From contig NZ_CP049259.1 of assembly GCF_011047315.1 (NCBI RefSeq), positions 2,170,001 through 2,234,000 of the forward strand: a stretch of 64,000 nt of DNA, read 5' to 3'. Origin of the DNA: Altererythrobacter sp. BO-6. Lineage in GTDB: Bacteria; Pseudomonadota; Alphaproteobacteria; Sphingomonadales; Sphingomonadaceae. Every line of letters starts with the position of its first letter. Position 1 is the stretch's first letter. The notes under the pieces are model-generated. The model did no database searches, was not told where the DNA came from, and saw nothing but the letters and a program-made list of their open reading frames with translations. The position numbers were made by a program, and so were the translations under genes. Below, in pieces: positions 55,749 to 63,416 of this stretch.

Positions 55749-56729
55749 TCAGGCCATCATGCCGGCAAGCCGGCTGCGGATGATGCCTTCGGCATCTGCA
55801 ACGATTCGACTGATCAGTTCCTGGCAGGTGGGAATGTCGTGGATGAGGCCCTGGACCATGCCTGCCCAGAACACCCCTTTGGAAAGATCGCCGGTCCGGA
55901 GCAGTTCCTTACCGGCAACTCCTGAAACCAGTTCACGCACATCTTCGAACACGGCATCGGGGTTTGAAAGGCGGCGGACTACCTCCTCGGATACCGCGCT
56001 TTTCCCGACCCGCGCGGTGTTCTTGAAGGCGCGGAAGATCAGGAAGCTGCCCCGTTCGTCGTTGTCGACATAGGCCTGCTTCACATTGTCGTGGATTGGC
56101 GCTTCTTTTGTAGCGCAGAACCGTGTTCCCATGTTGATTCCGTCTGCGCCCAGCGCCAGAGCGGCAGCAAGGCCTCGTCCATCCCCGAAGCCGCCGGAAG
56201 CGAGCATCGGGATCTTCACCTTGTCAGCGGCGGCCGGGATCAGGACTAGGCCAGGAATGTCGTCTTCACCAGGGTGGCCGGCGCATTCGAAACCATCGAT
56301 CGAGATGATGTCGCACCCGGCCTTTTCCGCGGAAAGCGCATGGCGAACCGCGGTGCACTTATGGAGGATGGTCACCCCATGCGGGCGAAGCATCTCCCAG
56401 ATCTCGCGAACGGCCTGGGTGCCGGCCGTCTCGACGATCGTAACGCCGCCATCGATGATTGCCTGTGCGTATGCCTTGTAATCCGGCGAGTTGACGGTCG
56501 GGAAGATCGTCATGTTCACCCCGAACGGCTTAGAGGTCATCGCCTTGGTGCGCTCGATCTCTTCGCGCAGTGCCTGCGGGGTGGGCTGGGTCAGCGCGGT
56601 GATGATGCCCAGGCCGCCCGCATTCGATACTGCCGAAGCGAGCTCGGCATAGCCGACGTTCATCATCCCGCCCTGGACAATCGGGTGTTGGATCCCAAGC
56701 CGCTCGGTAATTCGCGTACGCAAAGCCAT
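55749..56729 (-). CDS. Nitronate monooxygenase/2-nitropropane dioxygenase-family flavoprotein
   Basis: A 326-residue FMN protein of the NMO fold. GIQHPIVQGGMMNVGYAELASAVSNAGGLG near 12-41 is the core FMN loop, and the GFECAGHPGEDD motif near 150 contains the family His; GGFGDGRGLAAALALGADGINMGTRF lies near 178-205. In steroid ring C/D catabolism (IpdC), a protein of this fold works as an acyl-CoA-related reductase, so nitronate need not be the substrate. First gene of the operator 7 operon, followed by a thiolase. Confidence 0.88.
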   Translation of the reverse strand: MALRTRITERLGIQHPIVQGGMMNVGYAELASAVSNAGGLGIITALTQPTPQALREEIERTKAMTSKPFGVNMTIFPTVNSPDYKAYAQAIIDGGVTIVETAGTQAVREIWEMLRPHGVTILHKCTAVRHALSAEKAGCDIISIDGFECAGHPGEDDIPGLVLIPAAADKVKIPMLASGGFGDGRGLAAALALGADGINMGTRFCATKEAPIHDNVKQAYVDNDERGSFLIFRAFKNTARVGKSAVSEEVVRRLSNPDAVFEDVRELVSGVAGKELLRTGDLSKGVFWAGMVQGLIHDIPTCQELISRIVADAEGIIRSRLAGMMA

Positions 56730-56805
56730 CGGGAAATCTCACTCCTGGGGATGGAACCGGATCGATGCCGACAGAAAGGTGGCGCGCCACACGTCGGTGA
56801 GATAA

Positions 56806-56823
56806 AAACTAACGGGTAAGTTT
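56806..56823. promoter_or_regulatory. Operator 7
   Basis: AAACTAACGGGTAAGTTT, identical to operator 1. TTGACA follows on the minus-strand reading, so the promoter faces the NMO/thiolase operon. It also lies about 100 bases upstream of the pair B dehydrogenase genes at 56924. Confidence 0.85.
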
Positions 56824-56923
56824 TTCTTGTCAAGCCTGCCTGTTCGTGGGAGAGTCAGGCCATTAGGGCGAGGCGGCGAGATTCGGTGTCGGCTTCGTCG
56901 GCGATAGGGATGATTGCGCTATA

Positions 56924-58064
56924 ATGCAGATTTTTCCGATCCGAGCGTTTGATCCTCCGGGCGATGTCACCAGCCTTCGCGAACAGGTGCGTGAGCTTGT
57001 GCGCCAGCACGAACATCGCTGGACACCAGAAGAACGCTGCAATCCCTGGCTGAAATGCGATGCGGAATTCTCGCGCGCGCTCGGTGCTGCAGGCCTGCTC
57101 GGTCTGACCTGGCCGCAGAAATATGGCGGACAGGGTCGTTCGGTGCTTGAACGCTATGTGGTGCTTGAGGAGCTTCTGGCCCACGGCGCACCCGTGCGGC
57201 TGCCACTGGATCGCCGATCGCCAGACCGGGCCCTTGTTGCTGCGTTATGGCAGCGAGCACTTGCGCGAGAAGTACCTGCCGGGAATGGCGCGCGGCGAGG
57301 TCTATGCCTGCATCGGCTTGTCTGAACCCAACGCGGGTTCGGACCTGGCGAGCGTCCGCAGCCAGGCGCGCAGAACACCCGAGGGGTGGGTGCTCAATGG
57401 TCAGAAGATCTGGACCAGCAATGCCCATGAATGTCAGGCGATGCTGGCACTTATGCGGACCGATCCCGGATCAGAGCGGCACGCCGGTCTGTCGCAGCTG
57501 ATGATCGACCTCGATTTGCCCGGTATCAGCGTGCGGCCGATCATCGACATGACCGGCGAGCATCATTTCAACGAAGTGTTCTTCGACGATGCCCTGATCC
57601 CGCTAGAAGCTCTTGTCGGAGACGAGGGTGAGGGCTGGAAACAGGCCATGGCGGAACTGGCCTATGAGCGCTCCGGGCCGGAGCGGTACCTTTCGACTCA
57701 TATGCTCTTTGCGGAGCTTGTCGATGTTATCGGCGCGGACCCGCCCGAACCGGTTGCCCAGTTGATCGGCAGGCTGGCCGCCGAGATCTGGACCTTGCGG
57801 CAAATGTCGATGTCGACCGCTGCCAAGCTGGCTGCGGGCGAGGACCCGGTGATTGAAGCTTCCATCGTCAAGGATCTGGGTAACGCCTTCGAACAGGCCA
57901 TGCCGCGACTGATACAGGCGTCCGTCGATGCCGATCTGCTTGCGGAGGGAGCATTGGGGCGGATGCTGGCGCATGTGCTTGTTGCCTCGCCCAGTTTCTC
58001 GTTGCGCGGGGGGACTCCGGAAGTGCTGCGGGGGATCATCGCCAAGGGGCTGGGGCTGCGGTGA
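56924..58064 (+). pseudogene. Acyl-CoA dehydrogenase (pair B, first), frameshifted
   Basis: About 380 residues when corrected. The first frame (ATG 56924) has AAGLLGLTWPQKYGGQG and ends its homology at EELLAHGAPV; the second frame continues HWIADRQTGPLLLRYG, GLSEPNAGSDLAS, GQKIWTSNAHECQAM and the C-terminal FSLRGGTPEVLRGIIAKGLGLR to 58064. Between Val (57194) and His (57204) there are seven bases instead of six, so one base is extra; there is no homopolymer there. The break falls before the FAD-binding region. If real, the gene is dead, which would also disable its partner. The second gene of the pair starts 14 bases after its stop. Confidence 0.85.
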
Positions 58065-58077
58065 GGAGCGATTGGCC

Positions 58078-59064
58078 ATGAGCGAGTCCCGGCAGCTACT
58101 GTGCGACATGGCGGACGGACTGTTCGCCGACCTTGCCGAAGCCGGGTTCGATAAGGCCTGGCCACGGATCGAGGAGGCCGGCTTTGCTTCCCTTCTGATC
58201 CCGGAGGAGCAGGGCGGATTTGGCGGCGACTGGGGCGATGCATATGCCGTGCTGCGAATTGCGGGGCGACATGCGATTTCGGCACCTTTGGGCGACACAA
58301 TTATTGGGCACCGGTTGCTGGTGGAGGCAGGGATCATGCCTCCGGCTGGTCCGATCGGATTGGCGAGGGCCAATGGCAAGGTCGGCTATGGACGGTATTG
58401 CGGCAGCGTCGTCTTCATCGAGGATGGAGAGCTCAGACTTGTCGAAGTGGCGACGAGCGAGGTCTTCGAAGGCCATTCGCTTGCCGGGGAGCCGCTCGAC
58501 CGCATCTTCCCGGTAGGCACGCCACTGGCGAGCGCACCGTGTGCTGCGAATCTGACCGCGCTGGGTGCCTTTGCCCTTGTGGTACAATCGGCCGGAGCCC
58601 TGGAAGCGGCGTTCGAACTCACGCTCGAGCACGTGAACACCCGGGTCCAGTTTGGCAAGGCGTTGGGCCGCTTTCAGGCGGTGCAGCAGGCCATGGCGGA
58701 ATTTTCGGTTGAGGCGGCGGCAATTGATGCCGCCGGACAGGCCATGGCCGCAGTGCTCGACAAGGGCGGAGGGCTTGACGACGGAGCTATGTTCGAGATC
58801 GCTGCGGCAAAGCTGCGGGCGAACATGGCGATTGAGAAATGTTGCCCCATCGCCCACCGACTGCACGGGGCCATCGGCTTTACGATGGAATATGCGCTTA
58901 ACCGCTATACCTGCCGGCTCATGGATTGGCGCGGGGATTGCGGTAACGATGCCTATTGGGCGAGCATACTGGGGCGGCGCGTTGCCAAGCTGGGCGGCGG
59001 CAGCTTTTGGCAAGAGATCGCCCGCCGATCCGATGCCGCAGCGCCGGCAGCGCCGGCAGCTTAG
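58078..59064 (+). CDS. Acyl-CoA dehydrogenase subunit (pair B, second)
   Basis: A 328-residue ACAD-fold protein from ATG 58078, preceded by TGAGGAGCGATTGGCC. It keeps the C-terminal QFGKALGRFQAVQQAMAEF and HRLHGAIGFTMEYALNRYTCRLMDWR regions, but its N-terminal half is short and diverged, as in the smaller partner of heteromeric ACADs. The gene lies 14 bases behind the frameshifted ACAD and is followed by an SDR. The pairing suggests a second alpha-beta ACAD for another step or substrate. It probably needs its partner for activity. Confidence 0.85.
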   Translation: MSESRQLLCDMADGLFADLAEAGFDKAWPRIEEAGFASLLIPEEQGGFGGDWGDAYAVLRIAGRHAISAPLGDTIIGHRLLVEAGIMPPAGPIGLARANGKVGYGRYCGSVVFIEDGELRLVEVATSEVFEGHSLAGEPLDRIFPVGTPLASAPCAANLTALGAFALVVQSAGALEAAFELTLEHVNTRVQFGKALGRFQAVQQAMAEFSVEAAAIDAAGQAMAAVLDKGGGLDDGAMFEIAAAKLRANMAIEKCCPIAHRLHGAIGFTMEYALNRYTCRLMDWRGDCGNDAYWASILGRRVAKLGGGSFWQEIARRSDAAAPAAPAA

Positions 59065-59087
59065 GCCCGTCAGGAAGGATGCACGGC

Positions 59088-59921
59088 ATGAACGACCATG
59101 TTTCGGGGAAGTCCATCGTCATAACCGGGGCCGGAGGAGGCTTCGGCGAACTGGTCGCGCGAAAGGCCGCGGCGCGCGGTGCGCGGGTCACACTGGGGGA
59201 CGTGAACATCGATGGGGCCGAAGCGGCCGCAGCCCAGATCCGCGAAGCTGGCGGCGAAGCGCTAGCGAGGCAGGTCGACGTGACCGATCTTGATGCGGCC
59301 AAGGCGCTGGTCGCTGACGCAGTGAGCGCGTTCGGTCAGGTCGATGTAATGATCAACAACGCGGGGCTCATGCCGCTGGCATTCTTCAGCGATCATGAAG
59401 CCGCACATCTGGCCTGGCACCGCGCGATCGATGTCAACATCAAGGGGGTGCTCAACGGTATGATCGCCGCTCACGATCCCATGATGGAGAGAGGCAGTGG
59501 GCAGATCGTCAATGTCAGCTCGATCTACGGCAACTTCCCGGTCGTTGGCGCAGCCGTCTATGGTGCGACCAAGGCCGCCGTCAATTTTCTCTCCGAGAGC
59601 TTTCGGGTTGAAACGCGTGGCAAGATCAAGGTTTCAGTGGTGAAGCCAACCGGCGTCCCAGGCACGGGTTTGACCGGCTCGGTTATCAACCGCGCCGCTG
59701 GCGTCGGAATTGTTGGCCAGAACGCTGGCGAGCTTGCTGGAATGTTGCTGGCCATCGAAGAGGGCAAGGGGGAACACTTGATGGATCCCGATGGCATTTC
59801 CTATGCCCGCCTCTCACCCGACTACATTGCAGAGGCCATCCTCCACGTGATCGACCAGCCGCTTGGCGTGTCGATTGGCGACATTACGGTAAGGGCGGCT
59901 GGCGATCAGTTTATCCTTTGA
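59088..59921 (+). CDS. Short-chain dehydrogenase/reductase
   Basis: A 277-residue classical SDR. Cofactor motif VITGAGGGFGELVARKAA near 11-28, NNAGLMPLA near 88, NVSSIYGNFPVVGAAVYGATKAAV with the Tyr-x3-Lys active site near 145-155. ATG 59088 has AGGAAGG nine bases before it; ATG 59079 abuts that site. Like the other SDRs here it may act on a ring alcohol or 3-hydroxyacyl-CoA. Last gene of the pair B operon. The diverged palindrome at 59957 lies just after its stop. Confidence 0.88.
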   Translation: MNDHVSGKSIVITGAGGGFGELVARKAAARGARVTLGDVNIDGAEAAAAQIREAGGEALARQVDVTDLDAAKALVADAVSAFGQVDVMINNAGLMPLAFFSDHEAAHLAWHRAIDVNIKGVLNGMIAAHDPMMERGSGQIVNVSSIYGNFPVVGAAVYGATKAAVNFLSESFRVETRGKIKVSVVKPTGVPGTGLTGSVINRAAGVGIVGQNAGELAGMLLAIEEGKGEHLMDPDGISYARLSPDYIAEAILHVIDQPLGVSIGDITVRAAGDQFIL

Positions 59922-59956
59922 AGCGATCAGCCTCTTGGGTAGGCTCAATTCGTACA

Positions 59957-59974
59957 AAACTGGCGCGTCAGTTT
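59957..59974. promoter_or_regulatory. Diverged operator-like palindrome
   Basis: AAACTGGCGCGTCAGTTT. Same architecture as the eight operators but with G/C at the inner positions where the others have (T/A)AC and GT(T/A). It lies in the gap between the SDR and TetR genes, 150 bases from operator 8. It may be a weaker second site for the same protein or for another TetR-family protein. Confidence 0.45.
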
Positions 59975-60110
59975 TTTGATGTAACCGCGAGCAATATTGC
60001 CTAAACCCCTGTCCTGACTTTGAAGCGGCCCTTGGCTTGAGCCAGGTCCGCAGCGTCAAGGTCGTCCCCCGCAAAGGCGCAAGCATCGGAGCAAGTTGCT
60101 TGACGTATCT

Positions 60111-60128
60111 AAACTTACGGGTTAGTTT
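60111..60128. promoter_or_regulatory. Operator 8, in the TetR promoter
   Basis: AAACTTACGGGTTAGTTT, identical to operator 5, with TTGACG at 60100-60105 on the plus strand as -35. It lies 24 bases before the TetR start codon and points to autoregulation. Confidence 0.87.
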
Positions 60129-60152
60129 CATTATCGAGAATGGGGTGCAGAC

Positions 60153-60743
60153 ATGGGACGGAGCCGACAAGAGGAATTGACTGATTCAGTCCTTGAGGCT
60201 GCAAGCAATCTCTTCGCCGAGAAGGGCTTTCACGAAACCAGCACTGACGAACTGGCAAGTCGTCTCGGCATATCCAAGCCAACGCTTTACAAGTACGGTT
60301 CAAGCAAGGCCGCGATCCTCCAGGCGATTGTCCGGCGCAACCACAAGCGCGCCCTCGAAGAGGCCAATCGAATTGCAGCGGGCAAGGCCCCGCCGTTGGA
60401 TCAGCTGCATGAACTGTTCCGCTTCCATACCCATTTCGCGATCGAACATCGCCATGAGGTCAGGATAATCGATGGTGAGCGTCACCGGCTGACCGATCGT
60501 GACGAGATTGATCGCCTTGCGGGTGAGTACCTTGCTTACATCAAGTCCCAGATAACGGCTGCCCAGAAGGTCGGTGATCTGCGCGATGACATCCCGCTCG
60601 AACTGTTTGCCCGCTCGTTCATTGCGCTCGCTCTGGGGCCGGGCAAGTGGTTCGTCGAAAAGAAGAAGGGACTGTCAGAGGAAGAAGTCGTTCAAGCCAA
60701 CTGGTCTTTGTTCATGCATGGTGCCGCCCGCGTCGGGAAGTGA
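60153..60743 (+). CDS. TetR/AcrR-family regulator, probable master of the catabolic regulon
   Basis: A 196-residue repressor of the TetR fold. The DNA-binding head (residues 8-55) has VLEAASNLFAEKGFHETSTDELASRLGISKPTLYKYG, including the recognition helix. The rest is an all-helical ligand domain with no cysteine switch; ligand class cannot be read, but CoA esters of pathway intermediates are typical for TetR proteins of acyl-CoA catabolism (KstR2, for example). Its promoter carries operator 8. The same palindrome lies before seven other promoters across 34 kb, so the gene is the best candidate for the common repressor. It also starts a unit with a thioesterase and a GST-like gene. Confidence 0.9.
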   Translation: MGRSRQEELTDSVLEAASNLFAEKGFHETSTDELASRLGISKPTLYKYGSSKAAILQAIVRRNHKRALEEANRIAAGKAPPLDQLHELFRFHTHFAIEHRHEVRIIDGERHRLTDRDEIDRLAGEYLAYIKSQITAAQKVGDLRDDIPLELFARSFIALALGPGKWFVEKKKGLSEEEVVQANWSLFMHGAARVGK

Positions 60744-60814
60744 GGAGATAGCTCCTCGACAAGACACTTTGACTGCGTGTGCACAGGCCGGAATTGATTT
60801 TCGGAGTAGGTCAA

Positions 60815-61612
60815 GTGTCATCACCCCAAGCAAGGCCCCGCCTTGCACCCAATTCATATTTCGTTCGAGACGGCGACCAATTCCTCCCGACCGAACTGGC
60901 GCGCAGCCCATGGCATGGCACCAAATGGATTGCGGGCGGCCCGACCAGCTGCCTGCTTGCATCATGCGCCGAAGACCCCGAACTCAACGAACGGTTCGCG
61001 ATCGCGCGATTCCAGCTCGACATTTTTGGCAAGGTCCCAAATCTGCCACTTTCCCGTTCGATCAAAGTCTTGCGCGACGGGGCGCAAACCAAGCTCTACT
61101 GCGTCAGTTTGCTGGCCAACGGCGAGGTTGTGGCACAGGCCCATGTCCTGCGTGTCCGCCGCCTGGCGACGCCTGACTTTGCAATGCCCTCGAACTATCC
61201 GAGGCCTGAGGACATGCCTTCAGGTAAGGTTCCTGAGCTCGCACAAATGGGCGGTTCGGTATCCTTCCGGCGAGTCAGCGGTGATCCGGGCGTGCCCGGG
61301 CGTGCTGTGTGGTGGATGACCATGAGCGGCGGCGAAGTCATTGCCGGCGAGCCGACATCAAACTTCGTCAAGGCCTGTCTGTTTGCCGATTTCGGCCACG
61401 GGTTCGGTAATGCCTTGCGGCCAACGGAATGGGCTATGCCTAACCTTGATATCACGGTGCAGTTCATGCGGATGCCAGTCGGGGACTGGTTCCTGCTCGA
61501 CGCTGAAACGCACACGACGGGTAATGGTCACGGCACTGCGCATACCCTGTTTGCAGACGAAAAGGGCGTCTACGCGCGAGGGTTGCAGACCGTTTTTATC
61601 GCCCCGCGGTGA
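60815..61612 (+). CDS. Acyl-CoA thioesterase-like (double hotdog) protein
   Basis: About 265 residues from GTG 60815, which has CGGAGTAGGTCAA before it; an in-frame GTG at 60779 is possible. It has two hotdog-like halves: WHGTKWIAGGPTSCLLASCAED and LDIFGKVPNLPLSRSIKVLRDG in the first, LDITVQFMRMPVGDWFLLDAETHTTGNGHGTA in the second, the latter being the family's typical C-terminal signature. Such proteins hydrolyse acyl-CoA and free CoA when intermediates build up. It follows the TetR gene by about 70 bases and is probably co-regulated. Confidence 0.82.
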   Translation: MSSPQARPRLAPNSYFVRDGDQFLPTELARSPWHGTKWIAGGPTSCLLASCAEDPELNERFAIARFQLDIFGKVPNLPLSRSIKVLRDGAQTKLYCVSLLANGEVVAQAHVLRVRRLATPDFAMPSNYPRPEDMPSGKVPELAQMGGSVSFRRVSGDPGVPGRAVWWMTMSGGEVIAGEPTSNFVKACLFADFGHGFGNALRPTEWAMPNLDITVQFMRMPVGDWFLLDAETHTTGNGHGTAHTLFADEKGVYARGLQTVFIAPR

Positions 61613-61658
61613 CCGGATTGGCCTGCTAGGCATCCTTCAAACATAAGAGGATTCGCCA

Positions 61659-62528
61659 ATGGTAATGCTGCACGAAAGTGATGTCCTGACCAAGGAAGTG
61701 CTGGGATGGCGCGGGTTGCACCTGTTTCACTTCAAAGGCTCGGCTTGCTCGCAGAAAGTTCGCATCTTCCTCAATCTCAAGGGCATTGACTGGACCTCGC
61801 ACCATATCAACCTTGCCAAGGGAGATCATATCACCCCGTGGTACATGGGGATTAACCCGCGCGGACTGGTTCCGGCGCTGGTGCACGACGGCAAAGTGAT
61901 TATCGAGAGCAACGATATCCTCGAATATCTGGAAGCAACCTTTCCCGAGCCGGTGCTTATACCGGCGGACCGCAAGGAGGAGATGCACCGCCTGCTGCGC
62001 GAGGAAGATGATCTGCATCTCGACATCAGGGCTCTGTCGATGCGGTTTGTGGTCCCCGCTTTCCTTGTGAAGAAGCCCGAGAGCGAGATTCGCAAGTATG
62101 AGGGGATTGGGTCAGGCAGCGTACACGGGGCAGTCGATCCGGACAAGGCGCGCGAGGCCGAATTCTGGCGCGAGATGATCAGAAACAACGGGATCAGCGA
62201 TGAGCGTGCAAGCCTGGCGTTCGAACGGTTCCGGCGGGCGCTGGAACAGTTCGAGGATCGCCTTGAAGGCCAGGATTTTCTGCTCGGCGACCGGCTCACA
62301 CTGCTCGACATCGCCTGGTACATCTATGTCAGGCGGCTGAGCGAGGCATCCTATCCGCTGCATCGCCTCCATCCACGCATTGGCGAATGGTTCGATGCAC
62401 TCGATGCTCGCGAGGACTTCCGAGGTGAAGTGCGCTGGTCACGGGCGATCGGCGCGATCACGAGGCTGCTGCACGGGGTGCAGCGGCTTCGCCGCACCGA
62501 TCTCGCCCGCGTGACAGGAGTAGGCTGA
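61659..62528 (+). CDS. Glutathione S-transferase-like protein
   Basis: A 289-residue protein with an N-terminal thioredoxin-like domain: LFHFKGSACSQKVRIFLNLKGIDW near 21-44, the cis-Pro motif PRGLVPALVHDG and ESNDILEYLEATFP. A helical C-terminal domain contains GDRLTLLDIAWYIYVRR. Ser29 in SACSQKVR is at the usual GST catalytic position and Cys31 lies close by. It may add or remove glutathione from electrophilic intermediates or isomerise ring-cleavage products (maleylpyruvate-isomerase-like role). AGAGGATTCGCCA precedes ATG 61659. It lies behind the thioesterase on the same strand. Confidence 0.85.
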   Translation: MVMLHESDVLTKEVLGWRGLHLFHFKGSACSQKVRIFLNLKGIDWTSHHINLAKGDHITPWYMGINPRGLVPALVHDGKVIIESNDILEYLEATFPEPVLIPADRKEEMHRLLREEDDLHLDIRALSMRFVVPAFLVKKPESEIRKYEGIGSGSVHGAVDPDKAREAEFWREMIRNNGISDERASLAFERFRRALEQFEDRLEGQDFLLGDRLTLLDIAWYIYVRRLSEASYPLHRLHPRIGEWFDALDAREDFRGEVRWSRAIGAITRLLHGVQRLRRTDLARVTGVG

Positions 62529-62618
62529 CATTCGAACTTCAACAATTCGCACTTCGGCGCAAGCTCCGCAAAAAACGCCTCGATATTTCTCGCTCAACAT
62601 TCTGGGGTTTATCAAGAA

Positions 62619-63416
62619 ATGACTGATCTCGTTCTCAAGGAGCAAATTGGACCGGTACTCAGAGTAACGCTAAACGCCCCTGAGCGAAGAAATCCAATTT
62701 CGGACATCGAGATGATCGACGCGCTCGCTGGGATCATGATTGATGCCGACAATTCATCTGATGTGCGAGCGGTGATTCTGACCGGTGCAGGATCGGCGTT
62801 TTCTTCGGGCGGCGACGTCAAGAAGATGACTCCAGGTCAGGGATTGCGCGATGAGGCCCCGGTCAACACGCGGATGAACTATATGCGCGGCATCCAGCGT
62901 CTGCCTCTGTTGTTCGAAGCGTTGGAGGTGCCTGTCGTGGCAGCGGTCAATGGCCCTGCGATCGGTGCCGGTTGCGATCTTGCGTGCATGTGCGATATCC
63001 GGATTGCATCTGAGAAGGCGGTATTCGCCGAGAGTTTCGTGAAGGTTGGCCTGGTCCCTGGCGATGGCGGTGCATGGCTCTTGCCGAGGATCGTGGGCTT
63101 TTCCAAAGCTTGCGAGATGGCCTTGACCGGCGAAAGTCTGAAGGCAGCCCAGGCTCTTGCTTGCGGCTTGGTTTCAAGAGTGGTCGCGGCCGAGGATTTG
63201 CTTTCCGAGGCGCTCGACATTGCCAACATGATCGCCAGCAACCCGAGGCACGCAGTCCGGATGACGAAACGTCTGCTGCGCAAGGCCCACCTTACAACAC
63301 TGAGCGACACGCTCGAGTTGTCGGCTGCAATGCAGGCGCTGGCACACACGACGCGCGATCATCAGGAGGCGGTTTCAGCCTTTATCGAGCGCCGCAGTCC
63401 GTACTTTTCGGACTAG
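62619..63416 (+). CDS. Enoyl-CoA hydratase/isomerase family protein
   Basis: A 265-residue crotonase-fold protein. Motifs ILTGAGSAFSSGGDVKKM near 49-66, VNGPAIGAGCDLACMCDIRIAS near 109-130, and FVKVGLVPGDGGAWLLPRIVG near 140. The usual catalytic Glu pair is only partly visible, so isomerase or lyase activity is possible. No ribosome site is strong; the gene lies 90 bases behind the GST-like gene. Its stop codon TAG (63414-63416) coincides with the CTAG into which the next IS5 element is inserted; the length suggests the protein is complete. Confidence 0.88.
   Translation: MTDLVLKEQIGPVLRVTLNAPERRNPISDIEMIDALAGIMIDADNSSDVRAVILTGAGSAFSSGGDVKKMTPGQGLRDEAPVNTRMNYMRGIQRLPLLFEALEVPVVAAVNGPAIGAGCDLACMCDIRIASEKAVFAESFVKVGLVPGDGGAWLLPRIVGFSKACEMALTGESLKAAQALACGLVSRVVAAEDLLSEALDIANMIASNPRHAVRMTKRLLRKAHLTTLSDTLELSAAMQALAHTTRDHQEAVSAFIERRSPYFSD

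Noticed and set aside
25463..60128. Assigning the operators to KstR2 or PsrA.
   Set aside because: The half-site AAACTWAC differs from the KstR2 and PsrA boxes as I know them; only the TetR family link is supported.
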